This document shows, one piece after another, positions 8,699 to 18,703 of a stretch of DNA of 64,000 nt. Within the stretch, counting starts at the first letter, position 1; every line of letters starts with the position of its first letter. The translations under genes and the position numbers were made by a program. This DNA comes from QANA01 sp963665505 (GTDB lineage Bacteria; Bacillota; Clostridia; Christensenellales; Christensenellaceae), in the NCBI GenBank assembly GCA_963665505.1, contig OY762275.1:1612001-1676000 (forward strand), read 5' to 3'. The notes beneath the pieces were generated by a model, which was not told the DNA's origin, searched no databases, and worked only from the letters and a program-made list of their open reading frames with translations.

Positions 8699-8938
8699 TT
8701 ATTCTATAACGCTGCTCTTCTTCAAAAGAGAACGAACGGTTTCGGTCGGTTGTGCGCCTTTAGAAACCCAATCCTGTGCTTTTTGCAGATCGATCTTTGT
8801 TTCTTTTGTGATGGGGTTATAATAGCCGAGCTCTTCGATAAAACGCCCGTCTCTTGCATTCCGGCTGTCCGCCACCACTACCCTGTAAAAAGGCTTCTTC
8901 TTTGCGCCTATTCTCTTCAACCTGATTTTTACTGCCAT
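8699..8938 (-). CDS. rpsP: 30S ribosomal protein S16
   Basis: A 79-residue S16, a 30S assembly protein of the lower body. The N-terminus VKIRLKRIGAKKKPFYRVVVADSR and the GRFIEELGYYNP block are standard. The gene is preceded by a GGAGG site (ACGGAGGTAC then ATG) and lies 38 bases after ffh. Confidence 0.98.
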   Translation of the reverse strand: MAVKIRLKRIGAKKKPFYRVVVADSRNARDGRFIEELGYYNPITKETKIDLQKAQDWVSKGAQPTETVRSLLKKSSVIE

Positions 8939-8976
8939 ATGTACCTCCGTTTATAAAATAATATGTATTGAAACGC

Positions 8977-10305
8977 CTAAAAAGGCAATCCCATCAAACC
9001 GCCGCGCCGTTTTCTGGCACGTTTTCCCATCATCAAACGCAGCGTTTTCTTCATTTGCTCAAACTGATTCAACAGCCTGTTTACATCCTGGATAGACGTT
9101 CCGCTTCCTTTTGCGATGCGTTTTCGCCGGCTGCCGTTCAGGATGCCGGGGTTTTTTCGTTCCTTTTTCGTCATCGAATAAATAATGGCTTCGGTCCGCT
9201 TCATCTGGGTTTCGTCGATCTGTGCATCGGCCAGCTTGGGCGCGCCCGGTATCATGGCAAGGACATCCTGCATGGAGCCCATTCCTTTGATCTGCTGCAA
9301 TTGTTCCAAAAAATCGTTTAGATCAAACTGCTGCGTGCGGATCTTGCTTTGCATCTCCAGCGCTTTTTTCTCGTCAAGGTTTTTCTCCGCCTTTTCTATC
9401 AGCGAAAGGATATCTCCCATGCCGAGTATCCGCCCGGCCATCCTGTCCGGATAAAAGGGCTCCAGATCTTCCAGCTTTTCTCCGACGCCCACGAATTTGA
9501 TCGGCTTGCCGGTCACCGCTTTCACGGAAAGTGCAGCGCCGCCGCGCGCATCTCCGTCTATCTTGGAAAGCACGACACCGCTCAGGCCCACGCCTTCGTC
9601 AAAAGCCTTGGCCACGTTGACGGCATCCTGGCCGGTCATCGCATCCACCACCAACAGCACTTCCTGCGGCTCAACGGCCGCTTTGATATTTCTCAGCTCA
9701 CTCATCATGTCCGTATCGATATGCAACCGCCCGGCCGTATCTACGAGCACGACATCGTTTCCTTGTTTTCCACATTCTTTCAGCGCTTGTTTACAGATGG
9801 CCACCGGGTCGTCCGATTCCATAGAAAAAACATCTACGCCGGCGTTGTGACCGACGATCCTTAATTGCTCTTTCGCAGCGGGGCGATAAACGTCGCAAGC
9901 CACCAGTAAAGGTTTTTTGCCCATTTTTTTGAAATAAAGGCCCAACTTGCCGCACAGTGTCGTTTTGCCCGCACCTTGCAGGCCGGCCATCAGGATAGCG
10001 GTGGGCGGCGCCGAAGCAAGTTTAATATCGCTGCGCACACCGCCGAGCAATGCCGTCAACTCATCCCGGACGATCTTGATGACCTGCTGGCCCGGCGTAA
10101 GGCTTTCCAAAACTTCTTTGCCGACCGCCTTTTCCGATACACTGGCGACGAATTTCTTGACGACCAAGAAGTTCACGTCCGCCTCTAAAAGGGCCAAGCG
10201 TATTTCACGCATGGCCAATTTGATATCGGATGCGGAGAGTTTTCCCCGACCCGCTAATTTATGGAATATCGCCTGTAATTTCTGCGCCAAGCCTTCAAAA
10301 GCCAT
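8977..10305 (-). CDS. ffh: Signal recognition particle protein Ffh
   Basis: Ffh is the GTPase subunit of the signal recognition particle, bringing nascent membrane proteins to FtsY. The 442 residues comprise the N-terminal helical domain, the G domain (GLQGAGKTTL near 108; DTAGRLH; TKIDGDARGG) and the methionine-rich M domain that binds signal sequences and 4.5S RNA (IKGMGSMQDVL, then SGTSIQDVNRLL). The C-terminus ends in a basic stretch and MGLPF. It follows ylxM by three bases. Confidence 0.98.
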   Translation of the reverse strand: MAFEGLAQKLQAIFHKLAGRGKLSASDIKLAMREIRLALLEADVNFLVVKKFVASVSEKAVGKEVLESLTPGQQVIKIVRDELTALLGGVRSDIKLASAPPTAILMAGLQGAGKTTLCGKLGLYFKKMGKKPLLVACDVYRPAAKEQLRIVGHNAGVDVFSMESDDPVAICKQALKECGKQGNDVVLVDTAGRLHIDTDMMSELRNIKAAVEPQEVLLVVDAMTGQDAVNVAKAFDEGVGLSGVVLSKIDGDARGGAALSVKAVTGKPIKFVGVGEKLEDLEPFYPDRMAGRILGMGDILSLIEKAEKNLDEKKALEMQSKIRTQQFDLNDFLEQLQQIKGMGSMQDVLAMIPGAPKLADAQIDETQMKRTEAIIYSMTKKERKNPGILNGSRRKRIAKGSGTSIQDVNRLLNQFEQMKKTLRLMMGKRARKRRGGLMGLPF

Positions 10306-10308
10306 TCG

Positions 10309-10650
10309 TTATATGTCCTCCCAGACATCCTGCAGTTTCTGTAATTGCGACAAGATCGCTTCCTTATCCGCCGCACCTTCCGCCAAAGGCAGGATCGTCT
10401 CCACCGCCTTGCGCGTCACGGTATATTTCTGCAGCATACCCAGCGTATGTTCCATTTTATAAAGACGGGCTGTCGCCCGCTTTATGCAATCCATGACTGC
10501 CTGTCTGGATGTCTCCGTATTTTCCGCGATCTCCGACAGGCTCAAATCCTTATTCCAATACAAGTCCATGATATCCCGCTGTTTTCTGGTCAGGATCTCT
10601 CCATAGATATCCAACAAAAGCGAAATTTCGATATTCTTGGCAATGCCCAT
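10309..10650 (-). CDS. ylxM: YlxM/p13-like helix-turn-helix SRP-associated protein
   Basis: A 113-residue helical protein of the UPF0122 family. It has a sigma-region-4-like helix-turn-helix (LTRKQRDIMDLYW, LSEIAENTETSRQAVMDCI). YlxM is encoded beside ffh in most Bacillota; in streptococci it interacts with SRP components. It is not a sigma factor, since it lacks the other regions. A TTGACA-containing promoter lies just upstream. Confidence 0.93.
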   Translation of the reverse strand: MGIAKNIEISLLLDIYGEILTRKQRDIMDLYWNKDLSLSEIAENTETSRQAVMDCIKRATARLYKMEHTLGMLQKYTVTRKAVETILPLAEGAADKEAILSQLQKLQDVWEDI

Positions 10651-10662
10651 AACTGCCTCCTA

Positions 10663-10691
10663 AGTGTATACTGGATTCTCCTTCTTGTCAA
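10663..10691 (-). promoter_or_regulatory. Putative sigma-A promoter for ylxM-ffh-rpsP operon
   Basis: A perfect TTGACA (10686-10691, minus strand) is 17 bases from TACACT (10663-10668); a TATACA two bases nearer is an alternative -10. It lies in the 73-base gap between ftsY and ylxM. Confidence 0.55.
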
Positions 10692-10723
10692 GGTTTTTTG
10701 CTTGTCAGCATGTGCCGGTCCCG

Positions 10724-11623
10724 TCAATCCAGCATCGTTTTGGCAAATTCCACCGCATGAAAGGGCTGCAAATCGTCCAGTCCTTCTCCCACGCCGATGA
10801 AACGGACCGGAATGCCCAGTTCCTTCCAAATAGCACAAACCACCCCGCCTTTTGCCGTTCCATCCAGCTTGGTCAGTATGATCCCGTCGAGCGCGACGGT
10901 GCGCGCAAATTCTTTTGCCTGGGAAATTGCGTTTTGTCCGGTCGTCGCATCCAGCACGAGCAAGGTCTCTTTCTGTGCGGCCGGATATTCCTTATCGATA
11001 ACGCGGGAAATCTTCTCCAGCTCGTTCATCAGGTTCTTCTTATTATGCAGCCGCCCCGCCGTATCGCAGATCACCACGTCGATCCCTTTGTGTTTTGCGG
11101 AATCGATCGCGTCAAACACAACGGCGGCCGGGTTGTGGCCTTCCGCATACCGCACGATAGGCACATCGGCGCGCTCTGCCCAGACGGCAAGCTGTTCTGC
11201 CGCAGCCGCACGGAAGGTATCCGCTGCGGCCAGCAATACCGTTTTTCCAGACGATTTATACCAGTACGCGACTTTCCCTATCGAGGTCGTTTTCCCTGCA
11301 CCATTCACGCCCACAATCAGGAGGACTTTAGGAAAAACCTCCTGTTTCTGGGGAAAATCAAGCATCCCCAATATGATTTTCCCCAGCGCCGCCTTAATCT
11401 CCTCCGGGTCTTTGATTCGCCCCTGCTTTATTTCCGTCCGTAATTTTTCAATGATAACGGAGGCGGTCCCCACCCCCATATCGCAAAGAATGAGCGTTTC
11501 TTCCAGTTCTTCCAGCAGGTCTTCATCTACGCGCGTAAAAGCGGAAAGCACGCCCGTGATCTTCTCCGAGATGTTCCGGCGCGTCTTGCTCATTCCTTCT
11601 TTCAGTCTATCAAAAAAAGCCAT
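10724..11623 (-). CDS. ftsY: Signal recognition particle receptor FtsY
   Basis: FtsY is the membrane-associated receptor GTPase that docks the SRP-ribosome complex. It has a short N domain and the SRP-type G domain: GVNGAGKTTSIGK (near residue 105), AADTFRAAAAEQL, CDTAGRLH, TKLDGTAKGG and the C-terminal GVGEGLDDLQPF. There is no long acidic A domain, which is usual in Gram-positives. I use the ATG at 11623 (GGGAGG four bases upstream) instead of the in-frame ATG at 11635; 299 residues. It starts 13 bases after smc. Confidence 0.97.
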   Translation of the reverse strand: MAFFDRLKEGMSKTRRNISEKITGVLSAFTRVDEDLLEELEETLILCDMGVGTASVIIEKLRTEIKQGRIKDPEEIKAALGKIILGMLDFPQKQEVFPKVLLIVGVNGAGKTTSIGKVAYWYKSSGKTVLLAAADTFRAAAAEQLAVWAERADVPIVRYAEGHNPAAVVFDAIDSAKHKGIDVVICDTAGRLHNKKNLMNELEKISRVIDKEYPAAQKETLLVLDATTGQNAISQAKEFARTVALDGIILTKLDGTAKGGVVCAIWKELGIPVRFIGVGEGLDDLQPFHAVEFAKTMLD

Positions 11624-11636
11624 GTTTCCTCCCATA

Positions 11637-14600
11637 TTATGCGATCTTGACAGAAACCAGCCTGGATATTCCCTTTTCTTCCATCGTCACGCCGAACAGC
11701 GCGTTGCACATCGACATCGTCAGTTTTTTATGCGTAATGATAAGAAATTGCGAGATATCGTCCAATCCCTTCACATACCGGCAGAAACGTTCCACATTCG
11801 CTTCGTCCAACGGCGCGTCGATCTCGTCCAGCAGACAGAAAGGCGATGGATTGATCTTGATCATGGCAAACAGCAAAGCGATGCCGGTGAGCGCCCGTTC
11901 TCCGCCGGAAAGCAGCGATATGTTCTGCAGCTTTTTCCCCGGGGGTTGTACATCGATGCCGATCCCGCATTCCATGACATCGCCTTCCTCCAGGAGCAGA
12001 TTTGCCTTCCCTCCGCCGAATAGCATACGGAAGATATCGCCAAAGTATCTGTTGATCTGGTAAAATTTCTCGGTAAATACCGTTCTCATGGAAGCAACGA
12101 TGCTTTTGATCATTTTTTCCAGGTCTTCCTTCGCCTTTTCCAGATCTTCTTTCTGCAAGGACAAATCAGTAACCCGTTCCCGCAGGCGATTGTATTCTTC
12201 GATCGCGTTGGGGTTGACCGTACCGAGTGTATGGATCTTTTCCCGGATATCGGCGGCTTCCCGGGCGCATTCGGTATAACTGATCTCTTGTTTCAGCAGC
12301 ACCGCATCCGCATACGTCATGGAATAATCTGCCCAAAGACGGTTGCCCAGATTCTCTATGCTGAGTTTCAGCCGATCTTTCTGGCTTTCCAGTTTATACT
12401 TGCCGTCCATCAGCGAAGCCTGCTTTTGCTGGCACTCCGTGTTCTGTTTTTGTTTCTCTGCGATTTCCTGATTCAACCGCTTATACGCCCGTTCCGCTTC
12501 GGCTACTTCCTCCCGGGTGCGGGAAACAATTGCCTGCTGTTCGGCGGAACGAGCTTCTTTATCTTGCTTTTCAGCCAGCGTTTTTCGCAGGGAAGCTTGT
12601 AGCCCCGCGCTCTCATCCTGCTTGGCGGCGATCTGTTCGTCCAGCGCGGCAATTTCGGTTTCTATACGGCCGACGATTTCTGCGAGCGCCGTTGCATCCC
12701 GTTCCGTTTGCCCTTTTGCCACCCGCAGTCCGGAAAGCACATTTTCAAGGGCGGCCGCCGCTTCTTCATCTTCCTGTCCCATCGATCCCAATTCTACCAA
12801 TATGGCATCGATCGCACGCTGCTGTCCTTCGATTTCCTGCGTCATCGTCTGCAATGCCTGCAAGCGTACCTGTTTCTGCTCTTCATTTTTCTTGGAAAGC
12901 GCCGCCAGCTTTTGTTTTTCTTCTTCCAACCGCTGTAGATCGGCCTGCCTGGCTCGTTCTTCCATCCGTGCTTCTGTCTCTTGGATACCCAGTTGCTTTA
13001 GCCGTTCCAAGGCCGTACCCATGTCTTTTTCCAAGGCTTCCCGTTCGGCCTGGATACTTTCCTTTTGTTCCTGCAGCCGGGTGAGTTGCTGTTTGGCTTT
13101 GTCCGCCTGCTTTTCTGCGGTTTCAATATCTCTTTTACGGGACAGCAGACCAAAATTTTTCTTTTGCGCACTGCCGCCGGTCATGATGCCGCCGGGCAAA
13201 ATCAAATCTCCCGGCAGTGTGACGATCCGGAAAGTATAGCCGGTCTTCCGCGCCAATGCGACCGCGTCTTCCATATCTTTCACGATCGCCGTCCGTCCCA
13301 GCAAAAATGTCACGGCGGGGCGGACTTCGTCCGTGCAGGATACGGCCGCGTCTGCCGTCAGTAAGAGCGCACCGTTCATACGTTCCGTTTCTTTTGCGGA
13401 GAACCTCCGCACTTTCAGGGCGGAAAGCGGCATAAAACTCACCCGTCCGAGACGATTCTTCCGCAGGTATGCGATGGCAGATTTCGCGTCTTCTTCCGTT
13501 TTTGCCACAACGTTCTGCATCGCGCCCCCCAAAGCAGCCTGGATAGCCGCCTCATATTCGCTTGGGACTTCGATCAGGTCCGCCAGCGTACCCAGCAAAC
13601 CCTGCAACTCAGGCACAGAAGGCGCCTTGCGCAAAAGATTTTTGACACCTATGGAGTATCCCTCGTATTCCATTTGCAGTTTTTTCAGGAAAGCAGTCCG
13701 GGAGGACGCGTCGCGATACGCCGCCGCCGCTTTTTCCAGGCTATGGGCAAGCTGGGTTTCCTCTTCCCTTTTCCTATTTCTGCGCAGCGTATGTGTGTTG
13801 CATACTTTTGTAAGCGTCTCTATATCCGCCTTTATTTTCCTCCATGCGCCCAATACGTCATTTGTACCCGACTGCGCCTTTCCGATCGCACGCGAAATTT
13901 TCTGTTCGGTCTGCGCGGTCCTGGCAGAGTCCAACTGCAAGGTCTCCTGCTGCGCACGCAGGGCGGAAAGCCTATTCTCCCACCCCGATTTTTTGGAAAG
14001 CAGCGAAAGGTGTTCCTGCCGCAGTTTTTGCGCACGGTTTCTCTGTTCCGCGCTTTCTTCCGCGATGCGTTTTTTCTCTTCTATTTTTTCTTCTATGGAA
14101 GCACTGAGTTCCCGGACTTTCTCCGCCAATTCCCGCGACGTTTGCATGCGGGTGTTTTTCTCGTCCAGCAACAGCCGCCGTTTCTGTTCGAGCGTTTGCC
14201 TCTCCGTTTCTATCCGGCTGATATCCCGGTTGCCCACCTGTATGCGTTCGGCCAGCAGATTGATCGACCCGGTCTCTTTTTCCAGCCCGGCGAGCATGTC
14301 CGAAAGCAGATTCCGGTTGACCGCCAACGCCTCGTCCATCCGAAAAAGAGCACTCGAAAGAGACTGCAACCGAACCGCATTCTTTTCGAACTCTGCCTGT
14401 GCGCTTTGCAGCTCTTCTTCTATCGCTTGCAAGTCCTCTTGTAATTTTTTCAGTCTGTTATCGACGCGGGTATAATTGATCACATAGATATTGGCTTCCA
14501 GGAGTTTCTGTCTGTCAAACAGCGCAAGATACCGGCGCGTTTTATCGGCCTGCTCTTTAAGCGGCTGTATCTGGGTGTTCAGTTCCTGTACTATATCGCC

Positions 14601-15173
14601 GATACGCACAAGGTTATTCTGTGTTTTTTCCAGTTTATGTTCTGCTTCTTCTTTACGCGTGCGGAATTTCATGACGCCGGCGGCTTCTTCAAAAACTTTG
14701 CGCCGCGCGACCGGTTTGGAAGACAAAATTTCGTCTATTCGGCCCTGCCCGACAACCGAATACCCTTCCTTGCCTATGCCGGTATCCTGTATCAGGTCCA
14801 GGACATCTTTCAGGCGCACGATGCTGCGGTTGATATAATATTCGCTCACGCCCGAGCGAAATAACTTGCGGGATATGGAAACCTCCGCATATTCCGAAGC
14901 GATCTTCCCATCGGAATTATCAAAAAAAAGGGAAACTTCACAAAAAGCCTTCCGCCGGCGGTCCTGGGTGCCCCCAAAGATGACGTCCTCCATCTTTGCT
15001 CCGCGCAGGTTTTTGCTGTTCTGTTCCCCCAATACCCACCGTACGGCATCCACAATATTGCTTTTACCGCTGCCGTTTGGGCCGACAATGCCCGTGATAT
15101 CCCCGTCAAGTAAAATCTCGGTTTTATCTGCAAATGACTTAAACCCGTTGATCTCTATTTTTTCCAGGCGCAA
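11637..15173 (-). CDS. smc: Chromosome segregation ATPase SMC
   Basis: SMC forms, with ScpA and ScpB, the condensin ring that compacts and segregates the chromosome. In 1178 residues one sees the Walker A site (GPNGSGKSN, about 32-40), a first long coiled coil, the hinge (about 515-650), a second coiled coil, the ABC signature LLSGGERALTGIAL and Walker B (CLLDEIDAPLD) near the C-terminus. The start is a TTG at 15173 with AGGAGA upstream and the standard N-terminus. In many relatives rnc lies before smc; here trxA and its terminator do instead. Confidence 0.98.
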   Translation of the reverse strand: MRLEKIEINGFKSFADKTEILLDGDITGIVGPNGSGKSNIVDAVRWVLGEQNSKNLRGAKMEDVIFGGTQDRRRKAFCEVSLFFDNSDGKIASEYAEVSISRKLFRSGVSEYYINRSIVRLKDVLDLIQDTGIGKEGYSVVGQGRIDEILSSKPVARRKVFEEAAGVMKFRTRKEEAEHKLEKTQNNLVRIGDIVQELNTQIQPLKEQADKTRRYLALFDRQKLLEANIYVINYTRVDNRLKKLQEDLQAIEEELQSAQAEFEKNAVRLQSLSSALFRMDEALAVNRNLLSDMLAGLEKETGSINLLAERIQVGNRDISRIETERQTLEQKRRLLLDEKNTRMQTSRELAEKVRELSASIEEKIEEKKRIAEESAEQRNRAQKLRQEHLSLLSKKSGWENRLSALRAQQETLQLDSARTAQTEQKISRAIGKAQSGTNDVLGAWRKIKADIETLTKVCNTHTLRRNRKREEETQLAHSLEKAAAAYRDASSRTAFLKKLQMEYEGYSIGVKNLLRKAPSVPELQGLLGTLADLIEVPSEYEAAIQAALGGAMQNVVAKTEEDAKSAIAYLRKNRLGRVSFMPLSALKVRRFSAKETERMNGALLLTADAAVSCTDEVRPAVTFLLGRTAIVKDMEDAVALARKTGYTFRIVTLPGDLILPGGIMTGGSAQKKNFGLLSRKRDIETAEKQADKAKQQLTRLQEQKESIQAEREALEKDMGTALERLKQLGIQETEARMEERARQADLQRLEEEKQKLAALSKKNEEQKQVRLQALQTMTQEIEGQQRAIDAILVELGSMGQEDEEAAAALENVLSGLRVAKGQTERDATALAEIVGRIETEIAALDEQIAAKQDESAGLQASLRKTLAEKQDKEARSAEQQAIVSRTREEVAEAERAYKRLNQEIAEKQKQNTECQQKQASLMDGKYKLESQKDRLKLSIENLGNRLWADYSMTYADAVLLKQEISYTECAREAADIREKIHTLGTVNPNAIEEYNRLRERVTDLSLQKEDLEKAKEDLEKMIKSIVASMRTVFTEKFYQINRYFGDIFRMLFGGGKANLLLEEGDVMECGIGIDVQPPGKKLQNISLLSGGERALTGIALLFAMIKINPSPFCLLDEIDAPLDEANVERFCRYVKGLDDISQFLIITHKKLTMSMCNALFGVTMEEKGISRLVSVKIA

Positions 15174-15258
15174 TGCAAGTTCTCCTATCTTGTTTTATAA
15201 GTGGATCGCTCTACCGGACTCCCTGCTTATTTTTTGATTTTATCATAAATCCGGGTAC

Positions 15259-15288
15259 AAAAAAAGAGCCCTGCCTGTCCGCAGAGCT
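15259..15288 (-). terminator. Rho-independent terminator after trxA
   Basis: On the minus strand an 8-bp stem with one G-U pair (15081-type arms at 15281-15288 and 15267-15274, loop of six) is followed within two bases by seven T. It ends the hisS-aspS-trxA unit before smc. Confidence 0.8.
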
Positions 15289-15300
15289 TTTTTTCTCGTT

Positions 15301-15615
15301 CTACAGCACACTTTCAACAAGTTGCTTCAGATCCGTCCGGCTCAGAGCACCCACGCTCTTCTTCACCGGTTCGCCATCTTTAAAGATCATCACGGTGGGG
15401 ATCGATTGCACCCTGTATCTGCGGGCAATGCTTTCCGCCTCATCGACGTCTACCTTAGCAAATACAGCTTGTTCCTGCATCTCGCTGCTCACCGATTCGA
15501 ATGTGGGGGCAAACATCCTGCAGGGGCCGCACCAGGTCGCCCAAAAATCGACCACCGCTACTTTCCCAGCCTGCAGTACCTCTGCCTCAAAATTTTCAGC
15601 CGTTACATGCAACAT
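15301..15615 (-). CDS. trxA: Thioredoxin
   Basis: A 104-residue cytoplasmic thioredoxin with the redox-active WCGPC motif (ATWCGPCRMF, about residues 28-36), the DVDE block and the cis-proline segment SIPTVMIF. It reduces protein disulfides using thioredoxin reductase, which is not in this window. It starts 12 bases after aspS and is the last gene before a terminator. Confidence 0.96.
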   Translation of the reverse strand: MLHVTAENFEAEVLQAGKVAVVDFWATWCGPCRMFAPTFESVSSEMQEQAVFAKVDVDEAESIARRYRVQSIPTVMIFKDGEPVKKSVGALSRTDLKQLVESVL

Positions 15616-15627
15616 AAAAACACCTCC

Positions 15628-17433
15628 TTATTTCAACTGATCGTCCTTTTTCTCTTCTGTTGCTGCTATCAAGATCCCCAATTCTTTAAGCTGGGAATCC
15701 TCTACGGGCGAGGGTGCGTCGCTCATAAGACAGGCGGCATTTTGCGCCTTGGGGAAAGCGATCACATCCCGTATGTTTTTACAGCCGGACAAAAGCATGA
15801 CCAGCCTGTCAAACCCATAGGCCAGCCCGCCATGGGGCGGCGTCCCGTACTGGAATGCACCCATCATAAATCCAAACTTTTCCCACGCTTCCTCTTTGGA
15901 AAAACCAAGCGCTTTGAATATTTTTTCCTGGAGGTCCGCATCGTGGATACGGATGCTCCCGCCGCCAACCTCGTTGCCATTCATAACGATATCATACGCT
16001 TTGGCACGTACTTTTCCCAAATCGCCCTGCAAGAATGCAACGTCTTCATCCATCGGGCAGGTAAACGGATGGTGCATCGCAACATAGCGGTTTTGCTCTT
16101 CGCTGAATTCGAACATAGGAAATTCAACGACCCACAACAAATCGAACACACTTTCATCGATCAGGGAAAGCCGACGCGCCAATTCCAGCCGGAGGGCGCC
16201 CAGCGCCGGAAAAACGGTCTTGTCTTCATCGGCCACAAGGAATATCTGGTCTCCGGGTTCCGCGTGCATCGCTTCCAGCAGAGCCTGCATCTCTTGTTGG
16301 GACAAGAATTTCGCAATGGGCGAAACGGGGCCTTCGGCCCTGTAGTTGATCCAGGCCAAACCGTGCGCTCCATACGTCTTTACGAGTTCGGTCAGCGAAT
16401 CGATCTCTTTTCGGGAAAGCCCGGCCGCTTTTGCATTGATCCCGCGGACACTGCCGCCGTTTTTCACGGCATTTGCAAAAACCTTGAATCCGCAGGCAGC
16501 CACCAGGCTGCTAACATCTTTTAGCTCCAGGCCAAACCGTGTATCCGGCTTATCGCTGCCGAACCTTTCCATCGCTTCCTTATAGGAAATACGCCGCAAA
16601 GGCAGCCTGATCTCTATTCCCATGATCTCCTTCATCAATTGCTTCAGCAGGCCCTCGTTGATCTGCATGATGTCTTCCGCATCCACAAAAGAAAGCTCCA
16701 TGTCAAGCTGTGTGAATTCGGGTTGCCTGTCCGCACGCAGGTCTTCGTCCCGGAAGCAACGCGCAAGCTGGTAATACCGGTCCATCCCCGCGACCATCAA
16801 CAATTGCTTGAATATCTGCGGAGATTGCGGCAGGGCATAGAACGTGCCTTTATGCAGCCGGGAAGGCACAAGATAATCCCGTGCGCCTTCGGGCGTGCTT
16901 TTTGTAAGCATGGGCGTTTCTATTTCAACAAACCCATTTTCTTCCATATATCTGCGCATGCAATGGGCGATCTTGCTGCGCAATATGAGGTTCTTCTGTA
17001 AGTCGGCGCGACGCAGGTCCAGATATCTGTATTTCAGGCGCAAATCCTCGCGCACTTTGGAATCCGCCGCAATCGCAAAGGGAGGCGTCGCCGCCTGGGA
17101 AATGATTTTCAGCCCATCGACCCGTACTTCAATCTTGCCTGTACAAAGGTCGGGATTTATATTTTTCTCTGCGCGGGCCACGACCGTACCCTGGACCGCG
17201 ATCACAAACTCGTTCCGGATATCCTGCGCCCTGGCAAAATCATCCGCATCCAGCGTTTCATCAAACACCAGCTGTATAATGCCACTCCTGTCCCGGAGCC
17301 ATACAAACAGCAACCCGCCCAGATTCCGTCGGTTATCGACCCACCCGGTGAGCGTTACTTTTCTGCCGATGTCCGCCTCGGAAAAATCCTGGCACATGCC
17401 TATCCTTTTCCAACTCTTCGCCTGTGTATTCAT
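15628..17433 (-). CDS. aspS: Aspartyl-tRNA synthetase
   Basis: A bacterial-type class II AspRS (about 601 residues) with an N-terminal OB anticodon-binding domain (GWVDNRRNLGGLLFVWLRD), the class II core (motif 2 RCFRDEDLRADRQPEFTQLD) and the GAD insertion. Motif 3 is AYGFDRLVMLLSG near the C-terminus. It charges tRNA-Asp; bacterial AspRS may also charge tRNA-Asn if AsnRS is absent. I choose the ATG at 17433, eight bases behind a GAGG; the ATG at 17439 is too close to that site. It follows hisS directly, the usual clostridial pair. Confidence 0.97.
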   Translation of the reverse strand: MNTQAKSWKRIGMCQDFSEADIGRKVTLTGWVDNRRNLGGLLFVWLRDRSGIIQLVFDETLDADDFARAQDIRNEFVIAVQGTVVARAEKNINPDLCTGKIEVRVDGLKIISQAATPPFAIAADSKVREDLRLKYRYLDLRRADLQKNLILRSKIAHCMRRYMEENGFVEIETPMLTKSTPEGARDYLVPSRLHKGTFYALPQSPQIFKQLLMVAGMDRYYQLARCFRDEDLRADRQPEFTQLDMELSFVDAEDIMQINEGLLKQLMKEIMGIEIRLPLRRISYKEAMERFGSDKPDTRFGLELKDVSSLVAACGFKVFANAVKNGGSVRGINAKAAGLSRKEIDSLTELVKTYGAHGLAWINYRAEGPVSPIAKFLSQQEMQALLEAMHAEPGDQIFLVADEDKTVFPALGALRLELARRLSLIDESVFDLLWVVEFPMFEFSEEQNRYVAMHHPFTCPMDEDVAFLQGDLGKVRAKAYDIVMNGNEVGGGSIRIHDADLQEKIFKALGFSKEEAWEKFGFMMGAFQYGTPPHGGLAYGFDRLVMLLSGCKNIRDVIAFPKAQNAACLMSDAPSPVEDSQLKELGILIAATEEKKDDQLK

Positions 17434-17449
17434 CCTCATATCCTCACAT

Positions 17450-18703
17450 CTATTTTATCCATTCCAACGGTTTTGAAAGCGTTACTTCTTTTTCCACACC
17501 GGTCGCCATTTCCCGCAATTTCGCTTTATCCGCCTCGATCTCATCCCCGCCTATCGTCAGGACAAAGCGCGCGCCGATCTTATCGGCATATTTGAACTGC
17601 GCCTTTATACTCCGTCCGGCCTGGTCCATATCCGCGGAAACTCCGGCGGCCCGCAGCGCACACACGGCACAAAAAGCCAGCAGCTTTGCGGGCTGCCCTA
17701 TCGTGCACAGGAAGACCTGCAAAGGTTCCGGCCGGGGGATCTGTACACCCGCCCCTTCCATGACCATCAACAGGCGTTCGATGCCCATACCGAACCCAAC
17801 GCCCGGCATGGAAGGCCCGCCGATCTGCTCTATCAACCCATCGTAGCGGCCGCCGCCGCATACTGTGCCTTGGGCGCCGATATCTTCTGAAATGATCTCA
17901 AAAACCGTCTTCGTATAATAATCCAGCCCGCGTACGATCTTCGGATCCACCGTATAGGAGATCCCCACCGCGGAAAAATACTTTTTGAGTGCGGCAAAGT
18001 GCCCGGCACATTCTTCACACAGGTAATCCGTGATCACAGGCGCTTCCCTTGCCAGTCTGGAACAACTTTCCTCCTTACAGTCCAAAAGGCGCAGGGGATT
18101 GCGTTCCAAACGTTCCAGGCAGGTTTTGCAAAGAGCGCCTTTTCTTTGCGCATAATAGTCTTTGAGCGCCTGGTTATACCGGGGCCGGCAATGCGGGCAC
18201 CCAATAGAATTGATATGCAAAGAAAGATTGTTGACACCCAGAGAATGTAATATATGCAATGCAAGCTCGATGACTTCGGCATCGGCCGCCGCATCTTTTG
18301 CGCCAAAGACCTCCACCCCAAACTGATGGTGCTGGCGGAGCCTGCCCGCCTGCGGGTTTTCATACCGGAAGATAGGCGCAGACAGATAATACATTTTTGT
18401 AGGCTGCGGTCCTGCCACGAGACCGCTTTCGATAAAGCACCGCACCACACCCGCCGTCCCTTCGGGGCGCAATGTGATCGACCTTTCTCCCTTGTCCAAA
18501 AACGTATACATCTCTTTTTGCACGACATCCGTCGTATCCCCTATGCCCCGCTGGAAAAGTTCCGTATACTCGAAAATAGGCGTGCGCACTTCCCCGTAAT
18601 TATAGGCGTGTATGACGCTTCGTATTTTATTTTCCACGTATTGCCAACGATAACTTTTATCCGGGCAAAGATCCTTTGTTCCTCTCGGTGCTTTTATTTT
18701 CAA
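17450..18703 (-). CDS. hisS: Histidyl-tRNA synthetase
   Basis: Class II HisRS, 417 residues. Motif 1 and 2 regions (GTKDLCPD, LRPEGTAGVVR, RYENPQAGRLRQHHQFG) and the HisRS signatures (GLDYYTKTVFE, GGGRYDGL) are clear. The insertion domain carries several Cys pairs (CPHC, CKTC, CEEC), a feature common in clostridial HisRS that may bind zinc. The start is TTG at 18703 behind GGAGG. A sigma-A promoter precedes it; there is too little leader for a T-box. Confidence 0.97.
   Translation of the reverse strand: MKIKAPRGTKDLCPDKSYRWQYVENKIRSVIHAYNYGEVRTPIFEYTELFQRGIGDTTDVVQKEMYTFLDKGERSITLRPEGTAGVVRCFIESGLVAGPQPTKMYYLSAPIFRYENPQAGRLRQHHQFGVEVFGAKDAAADAEVIELALHILHSLGVNNLSLHINSIGCPHCRPRYNQALKDYYAQRKGALCKTCLERLERNPLRLLDCKEESCSRLAREAPVITDYLCEECAGHFAALKKYFSAVGISYTVDPKIVRGLDYYTKTVFEIISEDIGAQGTVCGGGRYDGLIEQIGGPSMPGVGFGMGIERLLMVMEGAGVQIPRPEPLQVFLCTIGQPAKLLAFCAVCALRAAGVSADMDQAGRSIKAQFKYADKIGARFVLTIGGDEIEADKAKLREMATGVEKEVTLSKPLEWIK

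Noticed and set aside
11861..12279. Small open frames inside smc
   Set aside because: All lie in alternate frames of the conserved smc C-terminus without translation signals.
13333..14475. Long open frames on the plus strand opposite smc, infB and polC
   Set aside because: They mirror real minus-strand genes, have Ser/Cys/Arg-rich composition and no ribosome binding sites; they are shadows.
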